Shown: one piece after another, positions 1-10,830 of the stretch
How positions within the stretch are numbered: position 1 is the stretch's first letter
Layout of the letters: every line of letters starts with the position of its first letter
Origin: Neoceratodus forsteri
Taxonomy: Eukaryota; Chordata; Ceratodontiformes; Ceratodontidae
Reading direction: 5' to 3'
Assembly: GCA_016271365.2 (NCBI GenBank)
Contig: CM028129.1
Span: 1,002,925,501-1,002,989,500, forward strand
Length of the DNA: 64,000 nucleotides
Program-made: the position numbers and the translations under genes
The notes under the pieces: generated by a model
What the model was told of the DNA's origin: nothing
Seen by the model: the letters and a program-made list of their open reading frames with translations, nothing else
The model's database searches: none

Positions 1-840
1 TCTGATAGGTGGAGAGTGTCCCTATAGTACAATATGTAATAGTGCAGCTGAATTACTTCTCACTTGGCAAAAACACTATTTACTGTTCATAGTGCAGTTG
101 TACTTTCTCCTTGTGAAGTATGGTTGTAGTCAATCTTTGTGTGCTGCAGTTGTAATTACTCCTCTCATTCCATTATTTCATAGCTCATGCAGAAATTAAA
201 GGAAACACTGTGGGCCATTCACAATGCAAATGGCAGCATATATAATACAAGACTATATGAAGCACATTCTCATGTATGCGTCTCATTAAAACATTGTAGA
301 ATGTAATTCCCAGTGATTAGTTTGTTTTCCAGACTGGCATCTCCTGCTTTTGGAATTTCTGAACAAAAAAAGTATTATATAAAATGGGCAAGGAAATCCC
401 TGTGTCCTGATTGGCTGAGACTTGGTTCTAGCAATTGCCTTAAGAGAGCACCATCAATGGCTAAAAACAAGTCCCTGCCAACTGGGGCAACTCACAGAAT
501 TCATAAGTCACTTGCTTCCTAATCTCCATCACAAACCCGGCTGCAACCTTTAATCATATATAGAAACCTTCAACTAGGCCCTACAAATGAAAGTCCATTA
601 AATTAACTAAAGTAAGAAAATAATTTAATGTAATTTTCACTGAAGAACCCCTCCTTGCACACATAAACAAATTCAAAAAATAAAGTATTGTTCAGAGTTT
701 CCATTGCTGCTGTTTCTTTGATGGCCATGAAAATTCCCCCTCCTAGCCCCACCAGTTTACCAGGGAACTCTCTGCTCCTTACCTGGCAACAGATACAATT
801 GAGGTTCTGGCTCCACTTGAGGCCTGTGTATGTGTCTGTG
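1..840. other. No recognisable feature
   Basis: AT-rich sequence with only short open frames. I see no coding motif, RNA gene or clear repeat here. It may be old, decayed repeat or plain intergenic or intronic DNA. Confidence 0.5.
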
Positions 841-844
841 TGTG

Positions 845-915
845 AGTAAGTAAGTAAGTAAGTAAGTAAAAGTTTATTTTTAAGCGCTTTTCGAAATCAA
901 AGCGCTGTACAATAA
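845..915 (-). repeat. LINE/SINE-type 3' tail with (GTAA)n run
   Basis: A GTAA tetranucleotide run at about 845-868 adjoins an inverted AAGCGCTTTT / AAAGCGCTGT sequence. On the minus strand this reads as an 'agcgctttg...aaaagcgctt...aaataaac' tail, typical of the 3' ends shared by several vertebrate LINEs and SINEs. The run would then be the element's 3' microsatellite tail. The upstream body (915-1050) is not recognisable. A plain TG run lies at about 1059-1080. Confidence 0.5.
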
Positions 916-2581
916 TTAAATACATATAAAACATACATATAGCGTAACAAACAACAATAAAATATAATTTAAATTTCAATTCAGTGCAGTAGCTAGTATT
1001 CCTATATGCCAGTGGAACTCTGAAGAATTTTGAATTCATGTATTCCATATTATAATTCTGTGTGTGTGTGTGTGTGCGCGGTGGGGTGCATTCTACTTCT
1101 GGAATAATGCACAACTTTGAATTCTTTTATTCCATGGTAAACAATCACACAGTGTACCGAATATGAAGAAGGACGGATGACTGACATGTGAAAAACATCT
1201 GTGGAGGGACTATTTTACATTATTTTGCAACATTTTATTGTAATTTTTGTGGGTTTGAAAACTTTTAGAGTATTTGTTTTTTTAAAAGTTGCCTCTGGGC
1301 CCATTTTATATAAGTGTAACCCCCTTACAAATGGGGGTTCCTAAAAGCCTTCCCGGAGCCTGCCTAGCTGCTCCCTGCTTATCTGGTGTCCGGCATAAGG
1401 ACGCTAAATATGGGCATTATAAGTGCTTTTAAAGCCTCCAGTACTGTCTCTTTAAGAGAGGCCTGCTCGCAGAGTTTGGTGTTTTTAAAGGGGAACTGGG
1501 GCTTCTATGCTCAACTCCCACCCTGGGCTACTGGTTAATCGCTCCATTTCTGCAGTCGCTAGAAGAGCAAAGGGAGCTTAGTTGAAAGATATAGCTGCTT
1601 GCTGGAGAATATGTAGTGTAACTGAAAAACGTAAATTGTATAACCTGCCTTTATTTGCAGCTGGGACTCTGTGTGCTGTGCCCCTCCATCTTGGACCAGG
1701 ACAGTTCGAGGGGTCCAATAGGAGTGTGGGGGTATCTAATTTGGAGTAAAAGAGCAGCCAATCAGAAACCAGGACTCTTGATGGAGCCAGATGACCAATG
1801 GAGGCACCGCTTGTAGTTTTGGAAGTGGCATTATGGGCCATGGCGCCTTTTTGTACCACTGAGGGCCAGACTAAGTGACTGGCATGTGTAACCAGCCAAT
1901 GGAATCGGGTAGCGCCCGAGCTGTAAGGATTGCCCCATGCTGTTAGGGGCAGATGCGCTGTGACTGTGGAGGAGAAGGGAGCTCTGAGCTTCTGTGCCTT
2001 TGAGTGTTCACGCGGGAAGCGCAGGAAAGGCCTGAGGCAGCCGTTTTCATTGCTAGCACTCCATGGATTAAATCCGCTGGCATGTGGTCAGAGGAGGCTG
2101 TGTACAAGCACAGCTACCTACCAGGCTCCACCTGTAGAGGACTGGAGAATCTGCTGAATCGCACTCGGTCTGTCAGGAAAGTTGAAGTTGCAGAGAGACG
2201 CCCGCATAGCTGTGAGTTCAGTCGGGTCCTGGAAGCAGCTGCCTGGTATGGTACCCCTCTGTTGTTTTCCATATAAATGTGTGAGGAGGCCTTTGCAGCC
2301 CAGGTTCAGCCCTGCAAGTGGTGAAAGAGTGGTTCTCTGTTGGAGTTGTGAGTACTGAATCAGGGTAGCTCCCTGTTAAAGGTTACAAACAAAGGCAAAT
2401 TCGTTTTGTTGTATTGCAGACTGTACTAATTGAGCTTACTGGCTCCATCTGATCTCTCAGGAATTAAATGCTCATTTATGTCAGGGCCCCAACCAGCTGC
2501 ATCGAGGAACTAGCCATTAGGGCTTGGGCACCCATAGACAGTAATTAAAAGGTCAGGCCTATGCACAGAGCCCTGGGTAGT

Positions 2582-2584
<3 letters not shown>

Positions 2585-2616
<32 letters not shown>
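2585..2616. repeat. (AT)n microsatellite
   Basis: Uninterrupted AT dinucleotide run of about 16 units inside copy 1 of the TIR element. Copy 2 has no such run at the matching place, so it arose after the copies separated. Confidence 0.95.
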
Positions 2617-2617
<1 letters not shown>

Positions 2618-2668
2618 TGGTAAGCCAATCACCCTGATTTCCCGGTCCCTTGTTATCTCCCTTAAATA

Positions 2669-5395
2669 CATAGATACATAGATACATAGACAGTGTCGGC
2701 AGATAAGGGCCTATGGCCCACCCAGTCTGCCCATTTGAGCTTGTAAGTTCAGTTTGTTTTCCTAGAAGTCTGTTGCCCCTACCCCTGACCTCCAGAATTC
2801 CTTTATGTCTATCCCATGCATTCTTAAACCGTCGATTGTTTCAGCCCACACTTCCTCTGGCAGGGTGTTCCACTTGTCCACCACCGTTCTGTGAAGAAAT
2901 TCTTTCTCAAGTTTCCTCTGAATCGTCCTCCTCCAACTTCATCCCATGCCCTCTAGTCCTGGAACATATTTTTCGCTTAAAATAGTGTTTTCCTGCACCC
3001 TGTTCCTCCCTGTAAGATACTTGTATGTCTCTATCATATCCTCTCTCCTCCCTCCTCTCTCCAGGGAGTACATGTTCAGTTCCTTCAACCTGTCTTCATA
3101 GGACTTGTGATGCAATCCATGCACCATCTTTGTTGCCCTCCTCTGAACCTTCTCTACCCTGTCTATGTCCTTACGTAGGTATGGTCTCCAGAACTGTACA
3201 TTGTACTCCAGGTGGGGCCTCACTAGTGTCTTGTAGCGGAATTATGACCTCCCTTTTCCTGCTGGTGATGCCCTGCCTATACATCCCAGCATCCTATTTG
3301 CTTTACCTGCTGCCTTGTCACACTGTTTCCCTACCTTGAGGTCATCAGAGATGACAACCCCAAGATCCCTTTCCTGCTTGGTGCATGCTATATCCTCACC
3401 CCCAACTGATATATTGTGCCAGGGTTTTTGTGCCCTATATGCATTATCTTGCACTTCTTTGCATTGAATTTCAACTGCCAAACCCTGACCATTCTTCAAG
3501 TTTCTGCAGGTCGCTTCTCATTCTGTCTACACCCTCTGGTGTGTCTACTCTGTTACAGAGCTTTGTGTCATCAGCGAACAGTGAAATTCTGCCTCTAGGT
3601 CCCGCGCAATGTCACTGATGAAGATGTTGAATAGGACCAGTCCAGCACTGATCCCTGTGGTACCCCACTGATCACTCTTTCCTCTGTGGAGTGACAGCCA
3701 TTTACCACCACCCTCTGTGTCCTGCCACCCAGCCAGTTACCTACCCACCACACTACTGTCCTGCCCACACCCATATTCCCCAGTTTGTGTAATAGTCTCT
3801 ATGTGGCACAGTGTCAAAGGCCTTGCTGAAGTCCAGATAGGCCATGTCCACTGCCTCCCTGATCCACCTCCCTAGTCACCCAGTCAAAAAATTCAACGAG
3901 GTTGGTCTGACATGACCTCCCCCTGGTGAAACCATGCTGCCTCGAGTTCTGTAGTCCATTGACAACCAGATGTTCCACCAATCTCTCCTTCAGTAGTGCT
4001 TCCATGATCTTCCCCACTACCGAGGTGAGGCTGACTGTCTGTAGTTCCCCGCTTCCTCTTTGTTCCCACTTTTGTATAAGGGGACTACATCTGCTGTCCT
4101 CCAGTCTTTGGGTACCTCCTCTGTTTCCAGTGATCGGCTAAACAGGATAGCCAGAGGTTCAGCCACCACTTCTCTTAGTTCTTAATGACCTTGGGTGCAC
4201 CCCATCTGGCCCCATTGCTTTATCAACTCTTATTACTTCCAGTTCCTTCAGGACCCTTTCTCGTGTAAAGGGACTTGTGTCCATTTCTGCACCATTCTCA
4301 CCCTTGTACTCCTTTCAGACCCATTACCCTCCTCCTCTTCAGTAAGACTGAGCAGAAATACTGTTCAATATGTCAGCTTTACTGTTGTCATCCTCCACGC
4401 AGCCCCATCCTCCCCTTCAGTCTCACTATCCTCCTTTGTCTTTCTTTTTTCACTTATGTACCTGTAAAAGGTTTTGTCCTCTACCCAATGATTTTGCAAT
4501 GTGTTCTTCTGTCTGAGCTTTGGCTTCCTTACTGACCTCCTGCTCCCTTTGCTTCTCCTGGTACTTCTCCCTATCCCTTCTGCCTGTGTCTTTTGTATTG
4601 CCTGAATGCAATCTTTTGGCTTTCACTTTCTTTGCTACCTCTTTGGAAAACCATAATGGTCTCCTCTTCCTTTTCCCTTGCTAACTCTGCTTAATGCATA
4701 ATTCTGTTGTTCTTGTAATCTCCATTTTAAATACTGCCCACTGTTTCTCAACCCCTGATTCCTGTCCCATTCCCTTAATGCCTCTTTCAAGTATCTCCCA
4801 TTTTCCCAAAGTCTGCCCCCTAAAATCCAGGATACGTGTTTTTGTGTGGTTGGTTCTGCTCTTTCTGTGATTTCAAACCACAATGACTGGTGGTCACTGT
4901 TTCCCAGGTGCTCCCCACTGTTACCCCCATCACACTGTCCCTGTTTGTAAGCACAAGGTCCAGTATTGCCTTCTGCCGAGTTGGTTCCATGACCAGTTGC
5001 TTGAGGAAGGCACCCTGAATGGAGTCCAGGATAAATCTGCTCCTAGTTGATGCTGCTGCTTGGATGCTCCAGTCCACGTCTGGAATATTGAATTCTCCAA
5101 CCAGTACTACCTCACCTTGTCTGCCATCCTTTGGATGGCTAGCATCAGCTCCCTATCTGTTTCTTCCTCCTGGGCTGGTGGTCTATAGACCACACTCAGC
5201 GGATGGCTGTCCCCATTTTCCTTTCCAGCTTAACCCACAGTATCTCTCCTCCATTTTGTTCCTCCTGGATCTCTGTGGCCCTTATGTCATTTTTCACATA
5301 CAGTGCCACTCCTCCTTCCTTCCTGCCTGCTCTGTCTCTTCTGAATATGTTGTAGCCAGGTATGGCCATCTCCCAGTCGTGGTTATCATTACACC
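2669..5395 (-). mobile_element. CR1 LINE, 5'-truncated, inserted in the TIR element
   Basis: Minus-strand CR1 copy. Its 5' truncation falls in the endonuclease domain (the CNDNHDWEMAIPGYN-like start is near 5390). Downstream follow the endonuclease end (near 5077-4820, with DLVLTN), the RT palm around 4017-3814 (RQHGF, GRSCQTN) and the RT C-terminal part to about 2939. The 3' end is a CTATGTAT-type octamer tail at 2669-2695. A short AAATA flanks both ends (2664-2668 and 5396-5400), a plausible target duplication. The reading frame is broken many times, so it is inactive. The uninterrupted sequence of the second TIR-element copy at 15.9 kb represents the empty site. Confidence 0.88.
3814..4017 (-). 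pseudogene. CR1 reverse transcriptase fragment
   Basis: A 67-residue open stretch with the CR1 RT signature: KIMEALLKERL, then RQHGFTRGRSCQTNLVEF. In intact CR1 proteins this lies just before catalytic motif A. The frame breaks right after it (a GHGLSGLQQGL-like remnant stands where motif A should be), so the catalytic aspartate is not readable in this frame. Further pieces of the same protein lie in other frames at 3242-3499 and 2939-3223. Endonuclease pieces lie at 4820-5077. Decayed copy, not a functional gene. Confidence 0.8.
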
Positions 5396-5770
5396 AAATA
5401 AATCAGATTGTTTGTTTTGCAAAAGTACCCTGGCTGGTTTGTGTTTACTGGTGATATACTGCACAGTGAATATTTGATAACTGTACCTTACTTTCAAGGG
5501 GGTCCCTGGAGTGCGCTGAGTGGTTCGAGCTGGGGGGTACATGTTCAGGGTGAGAACATTGCAATTAAACTGTTTGAGACACTAGTGGGAAGGGGGGGGG
5601 TTGCAGCAACCCAGAGGGCTGTGACCGAGTCAACCTTGATTGTTCTAACCCAACCCTGGGTGGAGGCACCCGTCAAAGGATCTGGGCCCCTCACCCTGTC
5701 ACAGCTGAGGCAGGCAGGGGTAGTAACCCTTAGAATAGCACTCCTTGGGGGTTACATAAGCAATAAGGAA

Positions 5771-6278
5771 ATTGGGCTGGCCCACCAGCGCTGGGGGAGT
5801 GTGCCTGTCTGTGACGCAGATGACCCGGGTTCGGGAATAGACTCAGGATGTTGGAGGGCCGGTGGGGGGAGAGGGATTGAGCATCCTAGGGGCTGCTGTC
5901 CTTCTCTAGGGGAAGGGGGATAGAGTGTCCAGCACACTGCAGACCCCTGGCAGAGGCTGGGAGCACCACTGTACCGATGCCATCACGTGAGTGCGGCAGG
6001 GTAGATGTGGGTCGTCGTTGCATGTCCCCGCACCCGGGGAAGCATTGGAAAAAACAAAATGACTGCCCCCCAGCATGACGACCTGCCCCACTACCATCTC
6101 CACTGCCACTGCCTTCGACGTCGACGGGGGTCTTGCTCCCATGGCCTTGACCCAGGGGTGTAAGCTCGGGCTCACCTATAGTGTCTGTTGGGGAGCCCTA
6201 CCAGTAGCCCCACTCAGAGTGTTAAGCCTGGGCATGGGGATGGCAGTGAACAAGTCTGAGGTGGGGTTGGGTTGGGGG
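5771..6278 (+). mobile_element. tRNA-derived SINE, copy 1
   Basis: This 508-bp insert is flanked by near-perfect direct repeats, ATAAGCAATAAGGAA at 5756-5770 and ATAAGCAATAAGAAA at 6279-6293. It abuts the end of the TIR element, whose flank was its target. Near the 5' end, GACCCGGGTTCGGGAAT resembles a pol III B box. The body matches the inserts at 7858-8409, 23873-24498 (minus) and about 38360-38960 (minus), for example CTGCTCTCC/CTGCTGTCC next to a GAGCATCC or GAGCGTCC block. I do not recognise the family by name. Confidence 0.8.
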
Positions 6279-6589
6279 ATAAGCAATAAGAAACTTCAGG
6301 GACATTGGTTACATTAGGCTTACCCCATGGTCAGGGGCAGAAGGCATCCGGCTTCTCCTTATGCCTTACAGTGCCCCGACCATGAGGTAAACCTGGTACA
6401 ACCAAAACCGTGTTATGCCCCATTACATAATTATTCAGCGTTAAGAACCCTTAATACATAGAACCCATTGGTGTTCTACTTCTAAATTAGAACTCAAATC
6501 CCTAGGTTCTAATCTAACCCAACCTGGGACCTACATTGTCCAATGTATTTATACGTGACCTGGAGGTAGGCATCAGCAGTTCATAGAAC

Positions 6590-7545
6590 ATAGAGCATAT
6601 AGGACAGTGAATGGGCAACCATACATTACATAGAGGATTGTGTATAAATAGTCATACATAACAAGGATATTCTTGTATCGAGAGGTTTCCTTGGTAACAG
6701 ATGACCTCGAGAGCGAGCTCGAGGCAATTTCAAGGAACCCCATACAAGAGGAATTTCTTGTTTATTTCATGACTGCTCATACACAATCTTTTCTAGAGTA
6801 TGGGCAGTCACAGCATAGAAAATCACACAAAACCAGGTAGAGAAGACAAAAGAAAAACGAAATTTTAACATTTTCTTTTTTTTTAACTGACATAGTATGC
6901 TGCAGATGTTTCTGCAATTTCAAGTTAAAAAAAAAAATGCAACTTCCAGCTTAACCAGATTGAGGAAAGCAACTTTGTGGCCGCATTCCAAGTTGTTATG
7001 CTGCTGTAGTGACATAGCTAGTGCAATATAACAGCTGTGATGACACAGCTACTGCAGCATAACAACTCCATTCTAGTTATAGATTTCTATCCATAACAAC
7101 ATTCTACCATATACTATAAGGCTGTTCCTCTACCGAGCGGATACAATGCCGACTGATGACCTCGAGAGCGAAGCTCGAGAGGTCCCTAAGTCAGCATTGT
7201 GTCCATGAGGTGGAAGAATAGCCGAGTAGTGTATGGTTACCATACACTGTTCTATAAAGTGTATGGTAACTGTTAAATTAAAAAAAAATTTCACTTTCCC
7301 CCATTTTAGATCAGCTCTGCTGGTCACCTTTGATGAACTGCCGCTGCCCGGCCCACACGTGTGACTCTCACACAGCAGCTCAAGGGACGAATCACAACTG
7401 CTGCTGGGGTCCCTTGTATTATGACATTCTCACTAATGCAGAACGAAAAGTCATTCTGCATTAGTGAGGACGTCACTACTGCAGCAGAACGACTTTTTGC
7501 GGTGTATGGATTTCCATACACAACCGCATTCCACCATACACAGAA
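6590..7545. repeat. Cluster of foldback palindromes
   Basis: At least five imperfect palindromes lie in series. (1) About 6590-6820, with arms over 100 bp and centre at 6703-6724. (2) About 6980-7074. (3) 7106-7237, with arms of about 65 bp. (4) About 7415-7480, with CACTAATGCAGAACGA facing its complement across a 4-nt loop. (5) About 7497-7541, with TGTATGGA facing TCCATACA. Palindromes 1 and 3 share the centre GATGACCTCGAGAGCGA but have different arms. GTGTATGG and its complement recur between 7230 and 7535. There is no coding capacity. It may be one or more foldback or MITE-like elements. Confidence 0.7.
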
Positions 7546-7857
7546 ATTGTTGGCAGATAAGGACTGCTAGGCCTATCCAGTCTGCCCATAAACCCTATAC
7601 ATGTATATGTCTACTGACCCAAAGTGATCAATGGATTTTCATCACTCCCTTCTTGCCCAAGGTTCCCTTGTGCTAGTCCCAGGCATGTTTAAACCCCTCC
7701 ACTGTACTTGCCCCAACCATCTCTTGTGGCAGACTATTCTAAGCATCCACCACCCTCTAGAAAAACGTCCTCATGTTACCGCTTAATCTACCCCCCTCCA
7801 ATTTCATATTGTACCCCCTCATTTTGGTATCCTTTCTACTCTGGAAAAGATCCCCCA

Positions 7858-8409
7858 GCTGGCCTGGTGGTGTAGAGGGTTGAGGTGCGGGCATCTTACC
7901 TGGACCTATGCCAGCGACCCAGGTTTGGGAACGGACTTTGGATGCTGGGGGCTGGCAGGTGCAGGAGAGGACTGAGCGTCCATGGGGACTGCTCTCCTCT
8001 CCTGGGGGCGGGATAGGGAGGCGTCAGTCGGCAGCAGCCTCAGGTGGAGACCAGAAGCACTGCACAATGGCGCAGGAGGGACTTCCACACCAGAAAAAGT
8101 GAAAATGCTCCACGTTACACTGGATGACAGCTGCCTGGCTCTCTGAGGCCGTCAATGCCCCTGAAGCCTTCTGCCTCAGCAGCACCCCAGGACCAAGATT
8201 TTGGGCTGGACTGCGGTCCCCCTGGCTGGTGCCTTCCCCCTCAGAGGAGGGGACCCACCCGCCAAAGGGTTATGCAGGTTACTCTGGGGTGGCTGCCATT
8301 TGAGAGTGGAGGCCCGGGGGACAGGACCTGTTGGAAGCAGCATTGGTTCACCTGAAGGAGTGGCTAATGTGGTTGTAAGCTGGGGTGAAAAGAAATAATA
8401 CAAAAAAAA
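7858..8409 (+). mobile_element. tRNA-derived SINE, copy 2
   Basis: About 552 bp inside the CR1, flanked by GGAAAAGATCCCCCA (7843-7857) and GGAAATATCCCCCA (8410-8423). The head, GGCCTGGTGGTGTAGAGGG, resembles a pol III A box, and GACCCAGGTTTGGGAAC about 45 bp on resembles a B box, so it looks tRNA-derived. It ends in an A-rich tail (GAAAAGAAATAATACAAAAA). Same family as copies near 5.8, 24 and 38.6 kb. Confidence 0.82.
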
Positions 8410-8465
8410 GGAAATATCCCCCACCTGCACCTTGTTTATGCCCTTGAGGTATTTAAAGGTTTCTA

Positions 8466-8966
8466 TCATGTCACCGTTTCTCTCCTCTCCTCCAGTGAGT
8501 ACATACTGAGGTCTCTTAGTCTCTCCTCATGTGTTTTGTTGTGCAAACTGTGCACCATCTTTGTCGCCCTTCTGTGGACAGCCTCCACCTTGTTTATGTT
8601 CTTACACATGTGTGGTCTCCAGAACTGCATGCAGTACTCCAGGTGAGGCCTTACTAGTGTTTTATACAACCGCATCACCACCTCCCGCCTCCTGCTAGTA
8701 ATACCTCTGCCTATGCACCCCAGCATGCCACTGGCCTTCCCTGCAGCCTTGGCACACTGCTTCAATACCTTAAAGTCATCAGATATGACAACCCCTAGGT
8801 CCCTTTTCTCTTTGGTCCAGTCAGTACCTCCCCCCATCCTATAACTCTCCCAAGGGTTGCCCCTACCCAAGTGCATTATCTTGTACTTTTTTGCAGTGAA
8901 TGTCAGTTGCCACAGTTGCTCTGATGATCTTTTAAGCTTTTCCAGGTCCCTCTTCATTTTCTGCAC
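8466..8966 (-). pseudogene. CR1 RT C-terminal domain fragment
   Basis: A 166-residue open frame from the end of the CR1 ORF2 protein. It begins in the helix after the RT palm (DLEKLKRSSEQLWQLTF), then has KYKIMHLG, EKRDLGVVISDD, KAAGKASGMLGCIGRGI, LYKTLVRPHLEYCMQFW and RRATKMVHSL, all conserved in the CR1 thumb and C-terminal region. The catalytic palm lies upstream in another frame. It stays open to the SINE-bearing junction, so this copy is not among the oldest here, but it cannot encode an active enzyme. Confidence 0.82.
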
Positions 8967-9195
8967 CCCTTCTGGAGTATCAACCCTGTTGCAGATCTTG
9001 ATGTCTTCTGCAAATAGGCAGACTTTTCCTTCCAGCCCCTTTGCAATGTCACTAATGAAGATATTGAACAGGACTGGCCCAGTACTGATCCCTGTGGCAC
9101 TCCGCTGGTCACCTCTCCTTCCCTTGATAGGATCCCATTTACCACCACCCTCTGTCTTCTATCTGTCAGTCAGTTTCTAACCCAATGGATCACCA

Positions 9196-9787
9196 GCTTT
9201 GATTATGACACTAAACTGGAAAGAATAAGCAGTCAGGGGCCATCAAATACCATACAGGTAGATGCTGGACTCAGGTTAACTTGTAGGAGGGTTGACATTT
9301 TGTTTGGCTAAGTCTTCTGTTCCTTCCACTCTTCTTAAAGTGAGATGAACTGCAAGTTAAATGGCCCTGAGTTGTAGGGGCCCACATCTGACATGGATTA
9401 TCACCCTAAGCCTAGCATGTTAGGCTATGAGGCTGGCAGGGAGGGTGCAGAGTGTCTGTGCAGACACTCTCCTCCCAGGGGCTGAGCACAGTGCCGCACC
9501 ACTCATAGAGTGACACTTGGCAGGGGCCTGAGGGAGATGCTACTGGTGTTGTGGGTGATCACATGTTGTCTTGCATCCCTTTTCCCAGAAACATCATTGT
9601 CATGCACATTCACAAAGGAGGATGTCAGCAAAAAGCAGGTAAAACCATTGGAAACAGCATGATGTCGGGCCTGGCACCACCCACTTCTGCCAGGCATGCT
9701 GAAGGCATATCTTCCTCCATAGACCACCATGGAAAAATGCTGTAGGGAGCAGCTGGAAATGGGAACTGCACCCATGGGGGCAAGAAC
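9196..9787. other. Unassigned, possible SINE-body remnant
   Basis: No coding motif. A stretch at about 9420-9540 (CAGACACTCTCCTCCCAGGGGC) faintly resembles the body of the SINE family above, but I cannot align it along its length. Confidence 0.3.
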
Positions 9788-10830
9788 CCAGGGCAGTAAT
9801 AAGTGGTGTACCACAGGCCTCGGTGCTGGGACCGGTTCAGTTTAACATTTTCATAGCTGACATTGCAGCAAGGATTAAGAGCAAGAGCGGTCTCTTCACA
9901 GATGACGCAAAGATTTGTGCCGTGGTAGATGGAGGGAGGGAGCAAAAGTACTTCAGGAGAATTTGGCAAAACTGGAGGAATAGTCTCACACTTGGCAGCT
10001 TGGATTCAATGCCAAGAAGTGCAAAGTGATGCATTTAGGAGTCAAGAACCCAGGACACAGTTACTGGCTGGAGGGTGTCCCATTAACAAAATCCAAGGAG
10101 GAGAATGATCTAGGAGAGCTGGTAACCAGGGAGATGAATCATTCTGCTTAGTGCAGGAAGGCAGCAGCGATGGCAAACAGGATGCTAGGGTGCATAGCAA
10201 GGGGGATTACTTCTAGGAGTGGGGAGGTCATCTTGCCCCAGTACAGGTCCCTGGTGAGACTGCATCTAGAGTACCGCATGTAATTCTAGTGCCCCTACTT
10301 GAAAAGGGATATCAAACTACTGAGGGTACATTAGGCAAATAATTACCTAGTTGGGGATCACCATATGAGAGACGTGAGAGCGCACTATGTGTCTGGAGGT
10401 GAAGGGAGAGAGGGGTATGATTGGTGACCTTCTAAGTACCTGGAAGGGTTTGAACCAGAGTAGGCACCAGGTATATATTCAATCTGATGGGCAGAAGGGA
10501 AACCAGGGGACACTCTATGAAGTTGAAAAGGGGCAGGTTCAAGAGGGTCCTGAGGAGGCACTATTTCACAGAAAGGGTAGTGGCAGGGTGGAACACTCTG
10601 CCAGAGGAAGTCGTATTGCTGCAGAGTGTTGGGAGTTTCAAGAGGGGGTGGGACAGATTCAAGGGGAGGATACAAACCAGTTGGGGGCACGAGATGGAGG
10701 GGAGGGCATATGAGGGAGGGGGGCAGTTGCAGTCTAATGGATGGAAGCGCTGTACACTGGAGCAGACTAAATAGACTGAATGGCCTGTATCTGCTGGCAA
10801 TTTTGTATGTTTGCATATCTGTAAGACAGT
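9788..10830 (+). mobile_element. CR1 LINE 3' fragment
   Basis: Plus-strand CR1, truncated in the RT palm. It opens with a GVPQASVLGPVQFNIFIADIA-like stretch and a TDDAK version of the FADD(T)K active site at about 9898. It runs through the C-terminal region in shifting frames (ERVVAGWNTLPEEVVLLQ at about 10575) and ends with CTGGCAATTTTGTATGTTTG at about 10820. That 3' end matches the copies ending near 38.0 and 53.55 kb. Frames are broken throughout. Confidence 0.87.

Larger units (their letters stand above)
1315..5756 (-). mobile_element. Non-autonomous TIR element, copy 1 (split by a CR1)
   Basis: Read on the minus strand, the element begins TGTAACCCCC (at 5756) and ends GGGGGTTACA (at 1315), an inverted terminal repeat of about 10 bp. 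The flanks are ATATAAG on the left and ATAAG on the right, so a 4-5 bp target duplication (TAAG) is likely. The two outer parts align along their length with the opposite-strand copy at 15595-17464: shared blocks include the terminal region, CCTCCTCACACATTTATATG, the AAAGAGACAGTAC stretch and the GGAACCCCCATTTG end. Without the inserted CR1 it is about 1.7 kb. It has no coding capacity. TGTNR-type ends with 4-bp duplications are described for Ginger DNA transposons, so a Ginger-like relative is one guess; a long solo LTR (TG...CA) is the alternative. Confidence 0.7.
7541..9195 (-). mobile_element. CR1 LINE 3' fragment, split by a SINE
   Basis: Minus-strand CR1: the 3' end is at 7541 (CAGAAATTGTTGGCAGATAAGG, like the 3' end of the copy at 2.69 kb) and the RT C-terminal half runs up to about 9195, where similarity to other CR1 copies stops. 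A SINE interrupts it at 7858-8409. The piece at 8466-8966 is the longest open frame and covers the conserved C-terminal RT region (EKRDLGVVISDDFK, CIGRGITSRR, LVRPHLEYCMQFW). The upstream piece at 8954-9148 has the SGVPQGSVLG motif that precedes the FADD active site. Truncated and frameshifted. Confidence 0.87.
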
